Of a stretch of DNA of 64,000 nt, positions 51,188 through 59,477 are shown one piece after another. Under the pieces are notes generated by a model. The model searched no databases. It saw only the letters and a list, made by a program, of their open reading frames with translations, and was not told the origin of the DNA. Positions within the stretch are counted from its first letter, which is position 1; the number at the start of each line of letters is the position of its first letter. This DNA comes from Lachnospiraceae bacterium (GTDB taxonomy: Bacteria > Bacillota > Clostridia > Lachnospirales > Lachnospiraceae): NCBI GenBank assembly GCA_029053015.1, contig JAIDHX010000036.1, positions 186,001 through 250,000 on the forward strand, given 5' to 3'. A program made the translations under genes and the position numbers.

Positions 51188-53143
51188 ATGAAAAAGACAA
51201 TGATTTGGATAACTGCCTGTCTGTTGGCAGCAGCAGTCACAGCCTGCACAAAACCTTCCGGAGAAAATAAGGGAGATGCTTCCTTGACAGAAAACAGCGG
51301 TATAGGAACGCTGCCCGATGCAGAAGGTGTCGGTGCAGAGGGAACGGATTTGGAAGAAGAGGAGCCGGTCTTTGGCGGCGTGCCGTATTTCCAGGACGAT
51401 ACGGGAAGGCTTGTGCAGTCTGAGGACGGATATTTTTACGGCTACTGGGGCGGGACGCTGGCGCGGTATGATGTGGACACGCTGGAAAGGACGGTGCTGT
51501 ATGAGGCGGGTTCTGAACAGCGGGGCGGACTGTTCTGTATCTATGGGGATTATGTCTATTTTTTAGAGGTGCCTGAAATCAGTCCTTTTGGGAAAAAGAT
51601 ACTGCTGTACAGGGTAAAGAAGGACGGAACGGACCTTACGCTGTTAGATGAGAATGTGCCCGATGCCGGAGAACTTTACGACGGATATGAATACGAAAGT
51701 TATCTGGGCATGGATATTTATGAGGACATTCTGTATCTGATGAGCGGAAAAACCGTAACCTGTTACCGGCTGGATGATGCAGGCGGCGTGGAGCTGACTG
51801 ATATTACCGACACGCTCTATGGGACAATCACGTCCATACCGCAGGGCTATTATGCATCGAGGTCGGACTACTATCCCGACAGGTATACCGTTCCCTACTG
51901 TGCAAGAAATTTCGGGTTTATCATTGCCTGCAGCGAGGAGGGCGGTTTGGGCCGCGTTGCGGTGGACAGCGGGGAATGGGAAGAAATTGCATTGCCTGAG
52001 GGCTGTACGGCAGGGGTAAATTCGTTGTATCTGACAAATGAAGCCATGTACTTAAACAAGGATGATACACTGTGGCTGCGCCGCAGCATGGAAAAGGGAA
52101 GCGATTGGGAGCTGTGGTATGAGGCGCAGCAGAAGCTTTATTTCTGTGGTTATGACGAAGAGGGGCTTTATTTTGTAGAACCGTCCTATGAAGAAGGGAC
52201 GCAGGTGCGGAATGGGGCGGCGCTCTGCCATATAACGTGGGACGGCAGGCGGGAGGAAGTGCTTGCTTCTGTTTTGGGTAACAAAGAGGCGGCAGGACAG
52301 CGGCCGCGGGGATTTTATGCTTATCACGATTTCTGGGTATCCGGAGATTATTTCTACTATTTTGCAGCGGCAGACGGGGGCGATGGCATCTACAGGACGC
52401 AGTTTACACAGGCGGCGTCAGAGGAACCGCAGCTTGTCGCCATTTACCGGAAGGACAAAATGGCCGGAACTGCTTATATAGAGCGTACAGAGGTAAAAGC
52501 GGAGGGTGATATTCTTGCCCTGCCGGCGCAGTTTGATAAACTGTATCTGTATGAAGAGACGGAGGCAGACAAAAAAATCAATGCTTTTTTAGCGGATTTA
52601 TATGAGGAGTACGAAACATATTTAGAGGGAGAAAATGAGGAGTTCTGCGCGGAAATCAGAGAGGATTGGGAATGGCTGGGGAAGTGGGTGCCGGAAGAAC
52701 TGGCAGATGCGGAGGAACTTGTGCAGATGCAGGACATTGCGGAGTGCAGCTATGATAATATCAGAGTGTCCATTTCCTATATCGATGAAAAATATCTTGT
52801 GCTCGGTCTGATGGAAGACTCTTACTGGTTTCCGGGTGCGCACGGCATGTACTGGTACAAATGTTATGTGTTTGACAGGGAGACCGGAGAGCGGCTGGCA
52901 ATTACCGATTTGGTGGACAATACGGAGGAAGAAATCATGGCAATCGCGGCGGAGTATGCGGAGATGATTGGAAGACCGTATCACGAGGGACAGGAGCAGA
53001 CTGCGCTGGAGCCGGATCGTTTCTTTTTGACGGGAGATGGGATTGGCTTAAGCTATGATGTCTATGAACTGGCTTCCTATGCGGAGGGCGCGACGGATAT
53101 CGTCATTCCCTTTGAGGAATTTCGGATGAAGGAAGGGTTCTAA
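51188..53143 (+). CDS. Propeller-like lipoprotein with C-terminal DUF3298 domain, copy B
   Basis: A 651-aa lipoprotein (lipobox AVTAC, Cys at about residue 20), paralogous along its whole length to the preceding protein: VPYFQDDTGRLVQSEDGYFYGYW, the same GGxLARYDVDTLER unit, the same EADKKINAFL linker and SYWFPGAHGMYW near the end. The two differ mainly in membrane attachment (lipid versus signal anchor) and in loop sequences. Tandem duplication followed by divergence is clear. Likely co-transcribed with copy A. Confidence 0.82.
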   Translation: MKKTMIWITACLLAAAVTACTKPSGENKGDASLTENSGIGTLPDAEGVGAEGTDLEEEEPVFGGVPYFQDDTGRLVQSEDGYFYGYWGGTLARYDVDTLERTVLYEAGSEQRGGLFCIYGDYVYFLEVPEISPFGKKILLYRVKKDGTDLTLLDENVPDAGELYDGYEYESYLGMDIYEDILYLMSGKTVTCYRLDDAGGVELTDITDTLYGTITSIPQGYYASRSDYYPDRYTVPYCARNFGFIIACSEEGGLGRVAVDSGEWEEIALPEGCTAGVNSLYLTNEAMYLNKDDTLWLRRSMEKGSDWELWYEAQQKLYFCGYDEEGLYFVEPSYEEGTQVRNGAALCHITWDGRREEVLASVLGNKEAAGQRPRGFYAYHDFWVSGDYFYYFAAADGGDGIYRTQFTQAASEEPQLVAIYRKDKMAGTAYIERTEVKAEGDILALPAQFDKLYLYEETEADKKINAFLADLYEEYETYLEGENEEFCAEIREDWEWLGKWVPEELADAEELVQMQDIAECSYDNIRVSISYIDEKYLVLGLMEDSYWFPGAHGMYWYKCYVFDRETGERLAITDLVDNTEEEIMAIAAEYAEMIGRPYHEGQEQTALEPDRFFLTGDGIGLSYDVYELASYAEGATDIVIPFEEFRMKEGF

Positions 53144-53182
53144 AGAGACGCTTTCATTGACGGATGGAAGGGGTTGACGGTT

Positions 53183-54430
53183 ATGGAACTGACAAAAGGG
53201 CTGCAGGATCTGCTTCGTGCAGACTGCGAAAAAATAGGCGAAGGGAAGATTTGCGATGTTTACCGGAAATGCTTTCGAAGCACATGGGAGACCACGCTTT
53301 CCATGGAGGAGGACGGAAGCGCGTTTGTGATTACCGGAGATATCGGGGCGATGTGGCTTCGGGACAGCTCCATGCAGGTGCTGCCGTATTTCAGGGCGCT
53401 TTCTGACGAGGCGGTGGAGCGGGCGCTCCGTGGGCTGATTGGGAAGCAGGCAAAGCTGATTCTGACGGACGCCTATGCCAATGCGTTTAACAAAAACGGC
53501 GATTACAGCTGTTACAGCCGAGACAAAACAGAGATGGGAGCCTTTATCTGGGAGCGGAAATACGAGGTAGATTCGCTCGCCTTTCCCATTATGCTGCTTG
53601 TAAAATATATTACGGCGACGGGACGGCAGGATATTTTGACAAAGGAAGTGCTGGCGGCACTTGACAGGGTATTGGAGGTCTGGGAGACGGAGCAGCGCCA
53701 TGAAGCCTCGCCCTATACTTTTGAGCGCGACAGTGATTTGGAGACAGAAACGTTACAGAATCAGGGAAGAGGGACGCCCACAGCCTATACGGGCATGACC
53801 TGGTCGGGGTTTCGGCCCAGCGACGACGCCTGCCGCTATCACTATCTTGTTCCCTCTAATATGCTGGCGGTCAGCGCGTTAAGGCGGCTGTGCACTTTGC
53901 CGGTGGGGAAAGAAACCATCTGCAGGGCAAAGAAGCTGGCGGAGGAGATGGAAAAGGGCATTTATCAATATGGTATTTTTGACCATCCGCAATTTGGAGA
54001 AATATTTGCCTATGAGACGGACGGGCTTGGACATTACAACCTGATGGACGACGCCAATGTGCCGAGTCTGCTGGCGGCGCCGTGGTTTGGTTTTTGCAAA
54101 AGGGACGACGCCCTGTATCAGAATACGAGGCGGTTTATCTTAAGCAGCAGTAACCCCTATTATTATAAGGGGAGCGCGGCGGAAGGCGTGGGCAGTCCGC
54201 ATACGCCCGCAGGTTACGTCTGGCATATTGCCATTGCCATAAGGGGACTGACGGCAGAAAGCCGCGAGGAACAAAAAAACATGCTCGATATGCTGATTCA
54301 TACAACGGCGGGAACGGACTATATGCATGAGGGCGTGGATGCCAATGCGCCCGAGCGCTATACGCGCCCTTGGTTTGCGTGGGCAAATTCCATGTTCTGT
54401 CTGCTGGCGGAGGCGTATTTTCATTTATAA
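53183..54430 (+). CDS. Glycoside hydrolase family 125, exo-alpha-1,6-mannosidase-like
   Basis: A 415-aa enzyme. ATG 53183 is preferred to TTG 53174, with GGAAGGGG upstream. The (alpha/alpha)6 barrel sequence GDIGAMWLRDSSMQVLPY, NKNGDYSCYSRDKTEM, WERKYEVDSLAFP, MTWSGFRPSDDACRYHYLVPSNM and EGVDANAPERYTRPWFAWANSMF is distinctive of GH125, which removes alpha-1,6-linked mannose from non-reducing ends, for example from N-glycan cores. No signal peptide, so it is cytoplasmic. It may be co-transcribed with the DUF3298 genes. Confidence 0.92.
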   Translation: MELTKGLQDLLRADCEKIGEGKICDVYRKCFRSTWETTLSMEEDGSAFVITGDIGAMWLRDSSMQVLPYFRALSDEAVERALRGLIGKQAKLILTDAYANAFNKNGDYSCYSRDKTEMGAFIWERKYEVDSLAFPIMLLVKYITATGRQDILTKEVLAALDRVLEVWETEQRHEASPYTFERDSDLETETLQNQGRGTPTAYTGMTWSGFRPSDDACRYHYLVPSNMLAVSALRRLCTLPVGKETICRAKKLAEEMEKGIYQYGIFDHPQFGEIFAYETDGLGHYNLMDDANVPSLLAAPWFGFCKRDDALYQNTRRFILSSSNPYYYKGSAAEGVGSPHTPAGYVWHIAIAIRGLTAESREEQKNMLDMLIHTTAGTDYMHEGVDANAPERYTRPWFAWANSMFCLLAEAYFHL

Positions 54431-54449
54431 AAACAGAAGAATGAATGGC

Positions 54450-54505
54450 TTGACAAAACTGTCTAATGCTGTTAGACTATAACTGTCTAATAGGAGTAGA
54501 CAGTT
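54450..54505 (+). promoter_or_regulatory. Promoter with two related palindromic operators before the BlaI-type gene
   Basis: TTGACA (54450-54455) and TAGACT (54473-54478) are 17 bases apart. GTCTAA-TGCTG-TTAGAC (54461-54477) overlaps the spacer and -10. A second palindrome AACTGTCTA / TAGACAGTT (54481-54505) shares the GTCTAn half-site. BlaI-type repressors bind paired palindromes at their own promoter, so autorepression is likely. The second palindrome runs into six T and could also act as a weak terminator. Confidence 0.7.
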
Positions 54506-54533
54506 TTTTGCTTGGGAAAATAAGGAGGTTGCT

Positions 54534-54893
54534 ATGGAGCAGTATAAGCTGGGGGAAATGGAGAGCAGGTTTGCGGAACTGATTTGGGAAAACGCCCCGA
54601 TTGCATCGGGAGAGCTGGCAAAGTTGTGTGAGAAGGCTTTTGACTGGAAGCGGACGACGGCGTACACCATGTTAAAGAGACTGTGTGAGAGAGGCTTGTT
54701 TGCCAATGAAAACGGTACAGTTACCGTGCGGATGGAAAAAGAGGAATTTGAGGCGGTGCAGGGAGAGCGGTTTATCAAAGAAACCTTTGCAGGCTCGCTT
54801 CCCCGTTTTCTGGCGGCATTTTCCCGAAGAAACAAACTGAGTGAAAAGGAAATTGCAGAACTGAAAAAACTGATTGAAGAATACGAGGCATAA
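54534..54893 (+). CDS. BlaI/MecI-family transcriptional repressor
   Basis: A 119-aa winged-helix repressor. LGEMESRFAELIWENAPIASGELAKLCEKAFDWKRTTAYTMLKRLCERGLFANE is the family's DNA-binding half; the C-terminal helices mediate dimerisation and contain the region cut in BlaR1-type signalling. AAGGAGG precedes the ATG. The next gene encodes an M56 peptidase, the usual partner that cleaves the repressor upon signal. Confidence 0.92.
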   Translation: MEQYKLGEMESRFAELIWENAPIASGELAKLCEKAFDWKRTTAYTMLKRLCERGLFANENGTVTVRMEKEEFEAVQGERFIKETFAGSLPRFLAAFSRRNKLSEKEIAELKKLIEEYEA

Positions 54894-54909
54894 AGGGAGG
54901 GAAGCGAGA

Positions 54910-57441
54910 ATGAGTACACAGATGCTGGAAAAGTGTTTTGTTGGAATTTTAAATATGAGTCTGACGGCGTGTATTATCATACCGGTTGTGATAGCGCTCA
55001 GATTTTTGCTGCGAAAGGCGCCGAAGCTTTTTTCCTATATCCTTTGGTCGGTGGTGCTTTTCAGACTGATTTGCCCGGTTTCCTTTTCGGCGGCATTTTC
55101 TCTGCTTGGAGCATTGGATGCGCCGAAGACGGAGAGAGGACAGATTTCCTATATTTCCGTCAGCACGGCGGAAATGCCTGCCGCTATCGTAAACCAGCCG
55201 ATTCCTGTGACAGATACTATGCCGGACGGGGCGGTTTTAGTAAAAACGCCTGCCGCCGATCCGATGAAAATGATGGTCGCAGTTGGTACGTGGATTTGGA
55301 TTGCGGGCGTATCGGCGTTATTTTTATATAGTGTGGCAACGCTGGTAAAGCTGAAGAGAAAGTTGAAAACCGCAAGATATGAGCGGGACAATATTTATAT
55401 TGCAGAAAATCTGGCAACGCCGTTTGTCTGCGGCTTTTTTGCACCGAAGATCTATCTGCCTGCTGCTTTGGAGGGAGAGGAGAAGGCGTATATTCTGATG
55501 CATGAGCAGATACACATAAGGCGGGGCGATCATATCGTCAAGATTCTGGGATATCTGGCGCTTTGTGTGCACTGGTTCAATCCTCTTGTGTGGGCGGCAT
55601 TCTTCTTGAGCGGCAGGGATATGGAAATGTCCTGCGATGAGGCGGTCATCCGCAAGATGGGCAGCGGTGTGAAGAAGGAATATTCTGCTTCCCTGCTGAA
55701 TCTTGCCACGGGCAGGCGGATTGTCGGCGGCGTGCCGCTGGCGTTCGGCGAAGGGGATACGGGCGGCAGAATCAAAAATGTGCTCGGATATAAAAAACCG
55801 GCGACGGTGCTGATAGGTACAGCAGCGGTAGTGCTTGTGGCGGCAGCGGCAGTATTGCTTGCCAATCCCCGTAAAATCTCCGCTTCCGAAGGTGCAGAGC
55901 CGGCAAGTGACGGGGAACTGATGGAGGTGTTGTATGGCGTTGTCGGAGAATATGACGGCAGATATGTGGTAACCGTTCCGGTGGTCGGCGTGGTAGAGCT
56001 GAACGCGGATAAGATTGAGACCTATTTTGAGCCCGGTGAGGACGGGCAGGATTTGCGTGCCGGGGATTTGGTAGAAATTAAATTTGCTGCGGGTGCGGAT
56101 GTGCAGGTGCTGGAGACCTATCCGGCGCAATTCACCCAGCCTGTGGAGCATGTTTATATTATGCAGCGTGGGTTGGCACTCTCCTATGTGGGAGAGGACC
56201 GTTACCGTATTTCCTTTCCCATCGGGGGGCCGCAGGTGAGAGGCGGAGAGGACGTGGAGGCAGGAGATATGCTGCAAATCTACAGGACGGACGAGTACGG
56301 GGAAAATGAAGTGCCATGGCGCATGGTGCCGGTTCTGGAGGTGAATAAAGAGAAGAATCAGGCTTCGATAGAGCTTTCCACAGAGGATACACGGGTATTT
56401 CTTACAGAGCTTAACCGAACCATTTCCCGTGTTTATATCAAAACGCAGGATAGTGCGGTGAGGATAGACGGAGAGGGGAACGCAGAAACAGGCGGCAGTC
56501 CCGAGGAGGAGCAGACGCCCGGGGTGAACGCAGAGGGCTTTTACGAGGCGGTGATTCTTGGATTGGCAGAGGGGGAGCCGCATGCGGTTACCACATATGC
56601 ACTGTATGAGGGTTATGAAAGCCGGATTTTTAATGTGGAAGAAGGAGATGAACCGCTTGTCTTTTCCGACGACTGTGTTTATCTAGTGAATACGGCTATG
56701 GAAAGCGTACACTACGAGGAGGTGTCCTACGAGGAGTTTGTGGACACTATGGTAAAGTGGGAAGATGGTTTTCAATGGGATCTTGTGCAGCTCACCTTGC
56801 GGGATAATCTGATTGTGGAAGCTGTGCAGAATAATGCCTACAAGAAATACGGATTCTCTTATTTGCCCAAGATTCCTGATCACGGCTATCAGGATATGCT
56901 GGAGATTGCGGGCGAAGATATGCTGGAACAGTATTATACGCTGGCGGGCACGGAAACATTTGATGTGGCGGATAGCGATGGTGACGAGCAGATAGAAATC
57001 TATACCGGCAATATCGGGGACGGTAACAGCGGGCTGGTGCTGTTTCGGAATGCGGAGGGCAGTCTGCTCTATTCTGAATTTGCGCATCAGGCGCGCGCAG
57101 CCTGGAACAATGTTTATCTGGGAGAGATAGACGGCACGGGCTTTATTATGAATCTGTGGATAGAGGACAGGGATGATTACGGCGGATACTCCTACTGTGT
57201 ATACAGGCTTTCCGCAGAGGGAGAAATCTTGCAGATAGCGGGTTCTTCTTTTGACTGGGGGCTTAGGATGGAATATCAGGACGAATTATTTCAGGAATGG
57301 CTGGAGCCTCTTACGTACTATCTTGAGCACAGTCACCTGATTCTGAGCAGTCAGGAGGGAGAGCTGCGGACGGAGCAGGTGTCGGAAGCGGATGTGTATA
57401 ATTATGAAACTTTGAATCTGAAAGGCAGACAAATAGGTTGA
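54910..57441 (+). CDS. M56 (BlaR1-type) membrane metallopeptidase with non-penicillin-binding sensor domain, copy 1
   Basis: An 843-aa protein; ATG 54910 follows AAAGGGAGGG. Four TMs surround a zinc protease: MHEQIHIRRGDH (HExxH near residue 198) and DMEMSCDEAVI (third ligand Glu). The last TM is near 300-320 (IGTAAVVLVAAAAVLLA). Instead of a beta-lactam-binding domain with SxxK, the extracellular 520 residues are acidic beta-rich segments, one (residues 330-525) unique to this copy and one (YETLYALYEG..-type, from 540 on) shared with copy 2. It presumably senses another envelope signal and cleaves the BlaI-type repressor. Confidence 0.88.
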   Translation: MSTQMLEKCFVGILNMSLTACIIIPVVIALRFLLRKAPKLFSYILWSVVLFRLICPVSFSAAFSLLGALDAPKTERGQISYISVSTAEMPAAIVNQPIPVTDTMPDGAVLVKTPAADPMKMMVAVGTWIWIAGVSALFLYSVATLVKLKRKLKTARYERDNIYIAENLATPFVCGFFAPKIYLPAALEGEEKAYILMHEQIHIRRGDHIVKILGYLALCVHWFNPLVWAAFFLSGRDMEMSCDEAVIRKMGSGVKKEYSASLLNLATGRRIVGGVPLAFGEGDTGGRIKNVLGYKKPATVLIGTAAVVLVAAAAVLLANPRKISASEGAEPASDGELMEVLYGVVGEYDGRYVVTVPVVGVVELNADKIETYFEPGEDGQDLRAGDLVEIKFAAGADVQVLETYPAQFTQPVEHVYIMQRGLALSYVGEDRYRISFPIGGPQVRGGEDVEAGDMLQIYRTDEYGENEVPWRMVPVLEVNKEKNQASIELSTEDTRVFLTELNRTISRVYIKTQDSAVRIDGEGNAETGGSPEEEQTPGVNAEGFYEAVILGLAEGEPHAVTTYALYEGYESRIFNVEEGDEPLVFSDDCVYLVNTAMESVHYEEVSYEEFVDTMVKWEDGFQWDLVQLTLRDNLIVEAVQNNAYKKYGFSYLPKIPDHGYQDMLEIAGEDMLEQYYTLAGTETFDVADSDGDEQIEIYTGNIGDGNSGLVLFRNAEGSLLYSEFAHQARAAWNNVYLGEIDGTGFIMNLWIEDRDDYGGYSYCVYRLSAEGEILQIAGSSFDWGLRMEYQDELFQEWLEPLTYYLEHSHLILSSQEGELRTEQVSEADVYNYETLNLKGRQIG

Positions 57442-59477
57442 AAGAAAAACTTTTTATTGAAATTTTAAATATGAGTTTGACGGCGTGCATCATTATACCG
57501 GTTGTGATAGCGCTCAGATTTTTGCTGCGAAAGGCGCCGAAGTTTTTTTCCTACATCCTTTGGGCGGTGGTGCTTTTCAGGCTGATTTGTCCGTTTTCTT
57601 TCTCAGCGGCATTTTCCCTGCTTGGGGCGCTGGACGCACCGAAGACGGAGAGCGGACAGATTACTTATATATCTGTTGATATTGCTTCCATACCTGCTGA
57701 TACAAAAGACGTGCAGATGCCGGTGGCAAGTCCCGTGCCGGGCGGAGTCGCTTTGGAGAAGGCGCCTGCGGCAGAGCCGATGGTATCCGCGGTTACAATC
57801 GGGTCATGGATTTGGATGGTGGGCGTATTAGCTCTGCTTATCTATAGTGTGGTAACGCTGGTAAAGCTCAAGAGAAAGTTGAAGGGTGCCGGACATGAGC
57901 GGGACAATATTTATATTGCAGAAAATCTGACAACGCCTTTTGTCTGCGGTTTTCTGGCACCGAAGATTTACCTGCCCTCCGCGCTGGAAGGGGAGGAAAA
58001 GGCGTATATTCTGCTGCATGAGCAGATACACATAAGGCGGGGCGACCATATTGTCAAGCTTCTGGGGTATCTGGCGCTTTGCCTGCACTGGTTCAATCCC
58101 CTTGTGTGGGCGGCATTTTTCTTAAGCGGCAGGGATATGGAAATGTCCTGCGATGAGGCGGTCATCCGTAAGATGGGCATCGGCGTGAAAAAGGAATATT
58201 CTGCTTCCCTGCTGAATCTTGCCACGGGCAGGCGGATTATCGGCGGCGTGCCGCTGGCGTTCGGCGAAGGCGATACGGGCGGCAGAATCAAAAATGTGCT
58301 TGGCTACAAGAAACCTGCGGCGGCACTGATTTGTGCGGCAGTCATCGTGATTGCGGCTGCGGCGGCAGTACTGCTTGCCAATCCCCGGAAAATTTCCGCT
58401 TCCGAAGGCGCAGGGATGACAGGAGGAGTGGAGCAGACTGTGAAGGAGGCACTGCATGGCGCTGCCGGAGAATATGACGGCACCGGACCGGAAAATGAGG
58501 CGGACAATGCAGGACAGGAAGGCGGAGAAGCAGCCGACGGCCGTCAGGAAGAGCCTGAGACCGGTACGCTGGAAATCAGGATGTTGTCAGAAAAAGAACC
58601 GAAAACAATTACCGCATATGCTCTGCAAAAAGATGATGGAGAGTGGATTGTCTATCATGGATATGAAGACGGAATAGGGCCTCTTGTGTTTGCAGAGGAC
58701 TGCATTTATAAAGTGAATACGTCTATGGAAACCATAGACTACAAGGAGGTTTCTTACAAGGAATTTATGGATTTCCTTGAAATAGAGGATTTTCGTTTCT
58801 CTATCCGGATTACGTTTGTGGACAATGTGATTGTGGAAGCTGCGAAGATAAGCATATACGAGGAGTACGGCATTTCTTATGCGGCAAAGATTTCTTATGG
58901 TAGTGCTTATCAGTATTTGCAGGAAGTTGCGGGCGAAGATATGCTGGAGCAGTATTATACACTGGTGAGTACGGAAACCTTTGATGTGTCAGATAGTGAC
59001 GGCGACGAGCAGATAGAAGTTTATACCGGCGATATCGGGGAGGGTAACAGCGGACTGGTGTTGTTTAGGAATGCGGATGGCAGTCTGCTCTATTCTGAAC
59101 TTGTGTATGATAACCACCTGAACAGTAGGGACAATGTTTATCTGGGAGAGATAGACGGTACGGGCTTTATTATGGACATGCACATATCTGACGATGCTCT
59201 TTTTGGGGTGGACTATAGCTACCATGTGTACAGGCTTTCCGCAGAGGGAGAAATCCTGCAAATAGCGGGTTCCGGCTTTGCCTGGGGGCCATATTGGGAA
59301 TATCAGGACGAATTATTTAAAGAATGGGTAGAGCCCCTGACATATTATCTGGAGCACAGCCATTTGATTCTGAGCCATCAGGTGGGAGAGTTACGGACGG
59401 AGCAGGTGTCGGAGGCTGACAAGTACAATTATGAGACCTTGAACCTAAAAGACAGAAATTCGGAGAGAATGCCATGA
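57438..59477 (+). CDS. M56 (BlaR1-type) membrane metallopeptidase, copy 2
   Basis: A 679-aa paralogue starting at TTG 57438, overlapping the stop of copy 1. The first 310 residues are nearly identical to copy 1, including LHEQIHIRRGDH, DMEMSCDEAVI and LGYKKPAAALI. The extracellular part is shorter: an acidic linker (residues about 345-380) and one sensor segment matching the C-terminal part of copy 1 (EDMLEQYYTLVSTETFDVSD, SGLVLFRNADGSLLYSE). High similarity in the membrane half suggests recent duplication or conversion, with divergence outside. Overlap with the next gene (ATGA) links it to the binding lipoprotein. Confidence 0.87.
   Translation: MKEKLFIEILNMSLTACIIIPVVIALRFLLRKAPKFFSYILWAVVLFRLICPFSFSAAFSLLGALDAPKTESGQITYISVDIASIPADTKDVQMPVASPVPGGVALEKAPAAEPMVSAVTIGSWIWMVGVLALLIYSVVTLVKLKRKLKGAGHERDNIYIAENLTTPFVCGFLAPKIYLPSALEGEEKAYILLHEQIHIRRGDHIVKLLGYLALCLHWFNPLVWAAFFLSGRDMEMSCDEAVIRKMGIGVKKEYSASLLNLATGRRIIGGVPLAFGEGDTGGRIKNVLGYKKPAAALICAAVIVIAAAAAVLLANPRKISASEGAGMTGGVEQTVKEALHGAAGEYDGTGPENEADNAGQEGGEAADGRQEEPETGTLEIRMLSEKEPKTITAYALQKDDGEWIVYHGYEDGIGPLVFAEDCIYKVNTSMETIDYKEVSYKEFMDFLEIEDFRFSIRITFVDNVIVEAAKISIYEEYGISYAAKISYGSAYQYLQEVAGEDMLEQYYTLVSTETFDVSDSDGDEQIEVYTGDIGEGNSGLVLFRNADGSLLYSELVYDNHLNSRDNVYLGEIDGTGFIMDMHISDDALFGVDYSYHVYRLSAEGEILQIAGSGFAWGPYWEYQDELFKEWVEPLTYYLEHSHLILSHQVGELRTEQVSEADKYNYETLNLKDRNSERMP

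Noticed and set aside
55324-56583. 419-aa minus-strand ORF
   Set aside because: It lies fully antisense to the M56 gene, has no RBS, and its His/Arg-rich low-complexity translation is a shadow of the GC pattern of the real gene.
54910-59477. Beta-lactam resistance sensor (BlaR1/MecR1)
   Set aside because: The M56 half fits, but neither copy has the SxxK/SxN/KTG penicillin-binding signature and no beta-lactamase or PBP2a-like gene is present.
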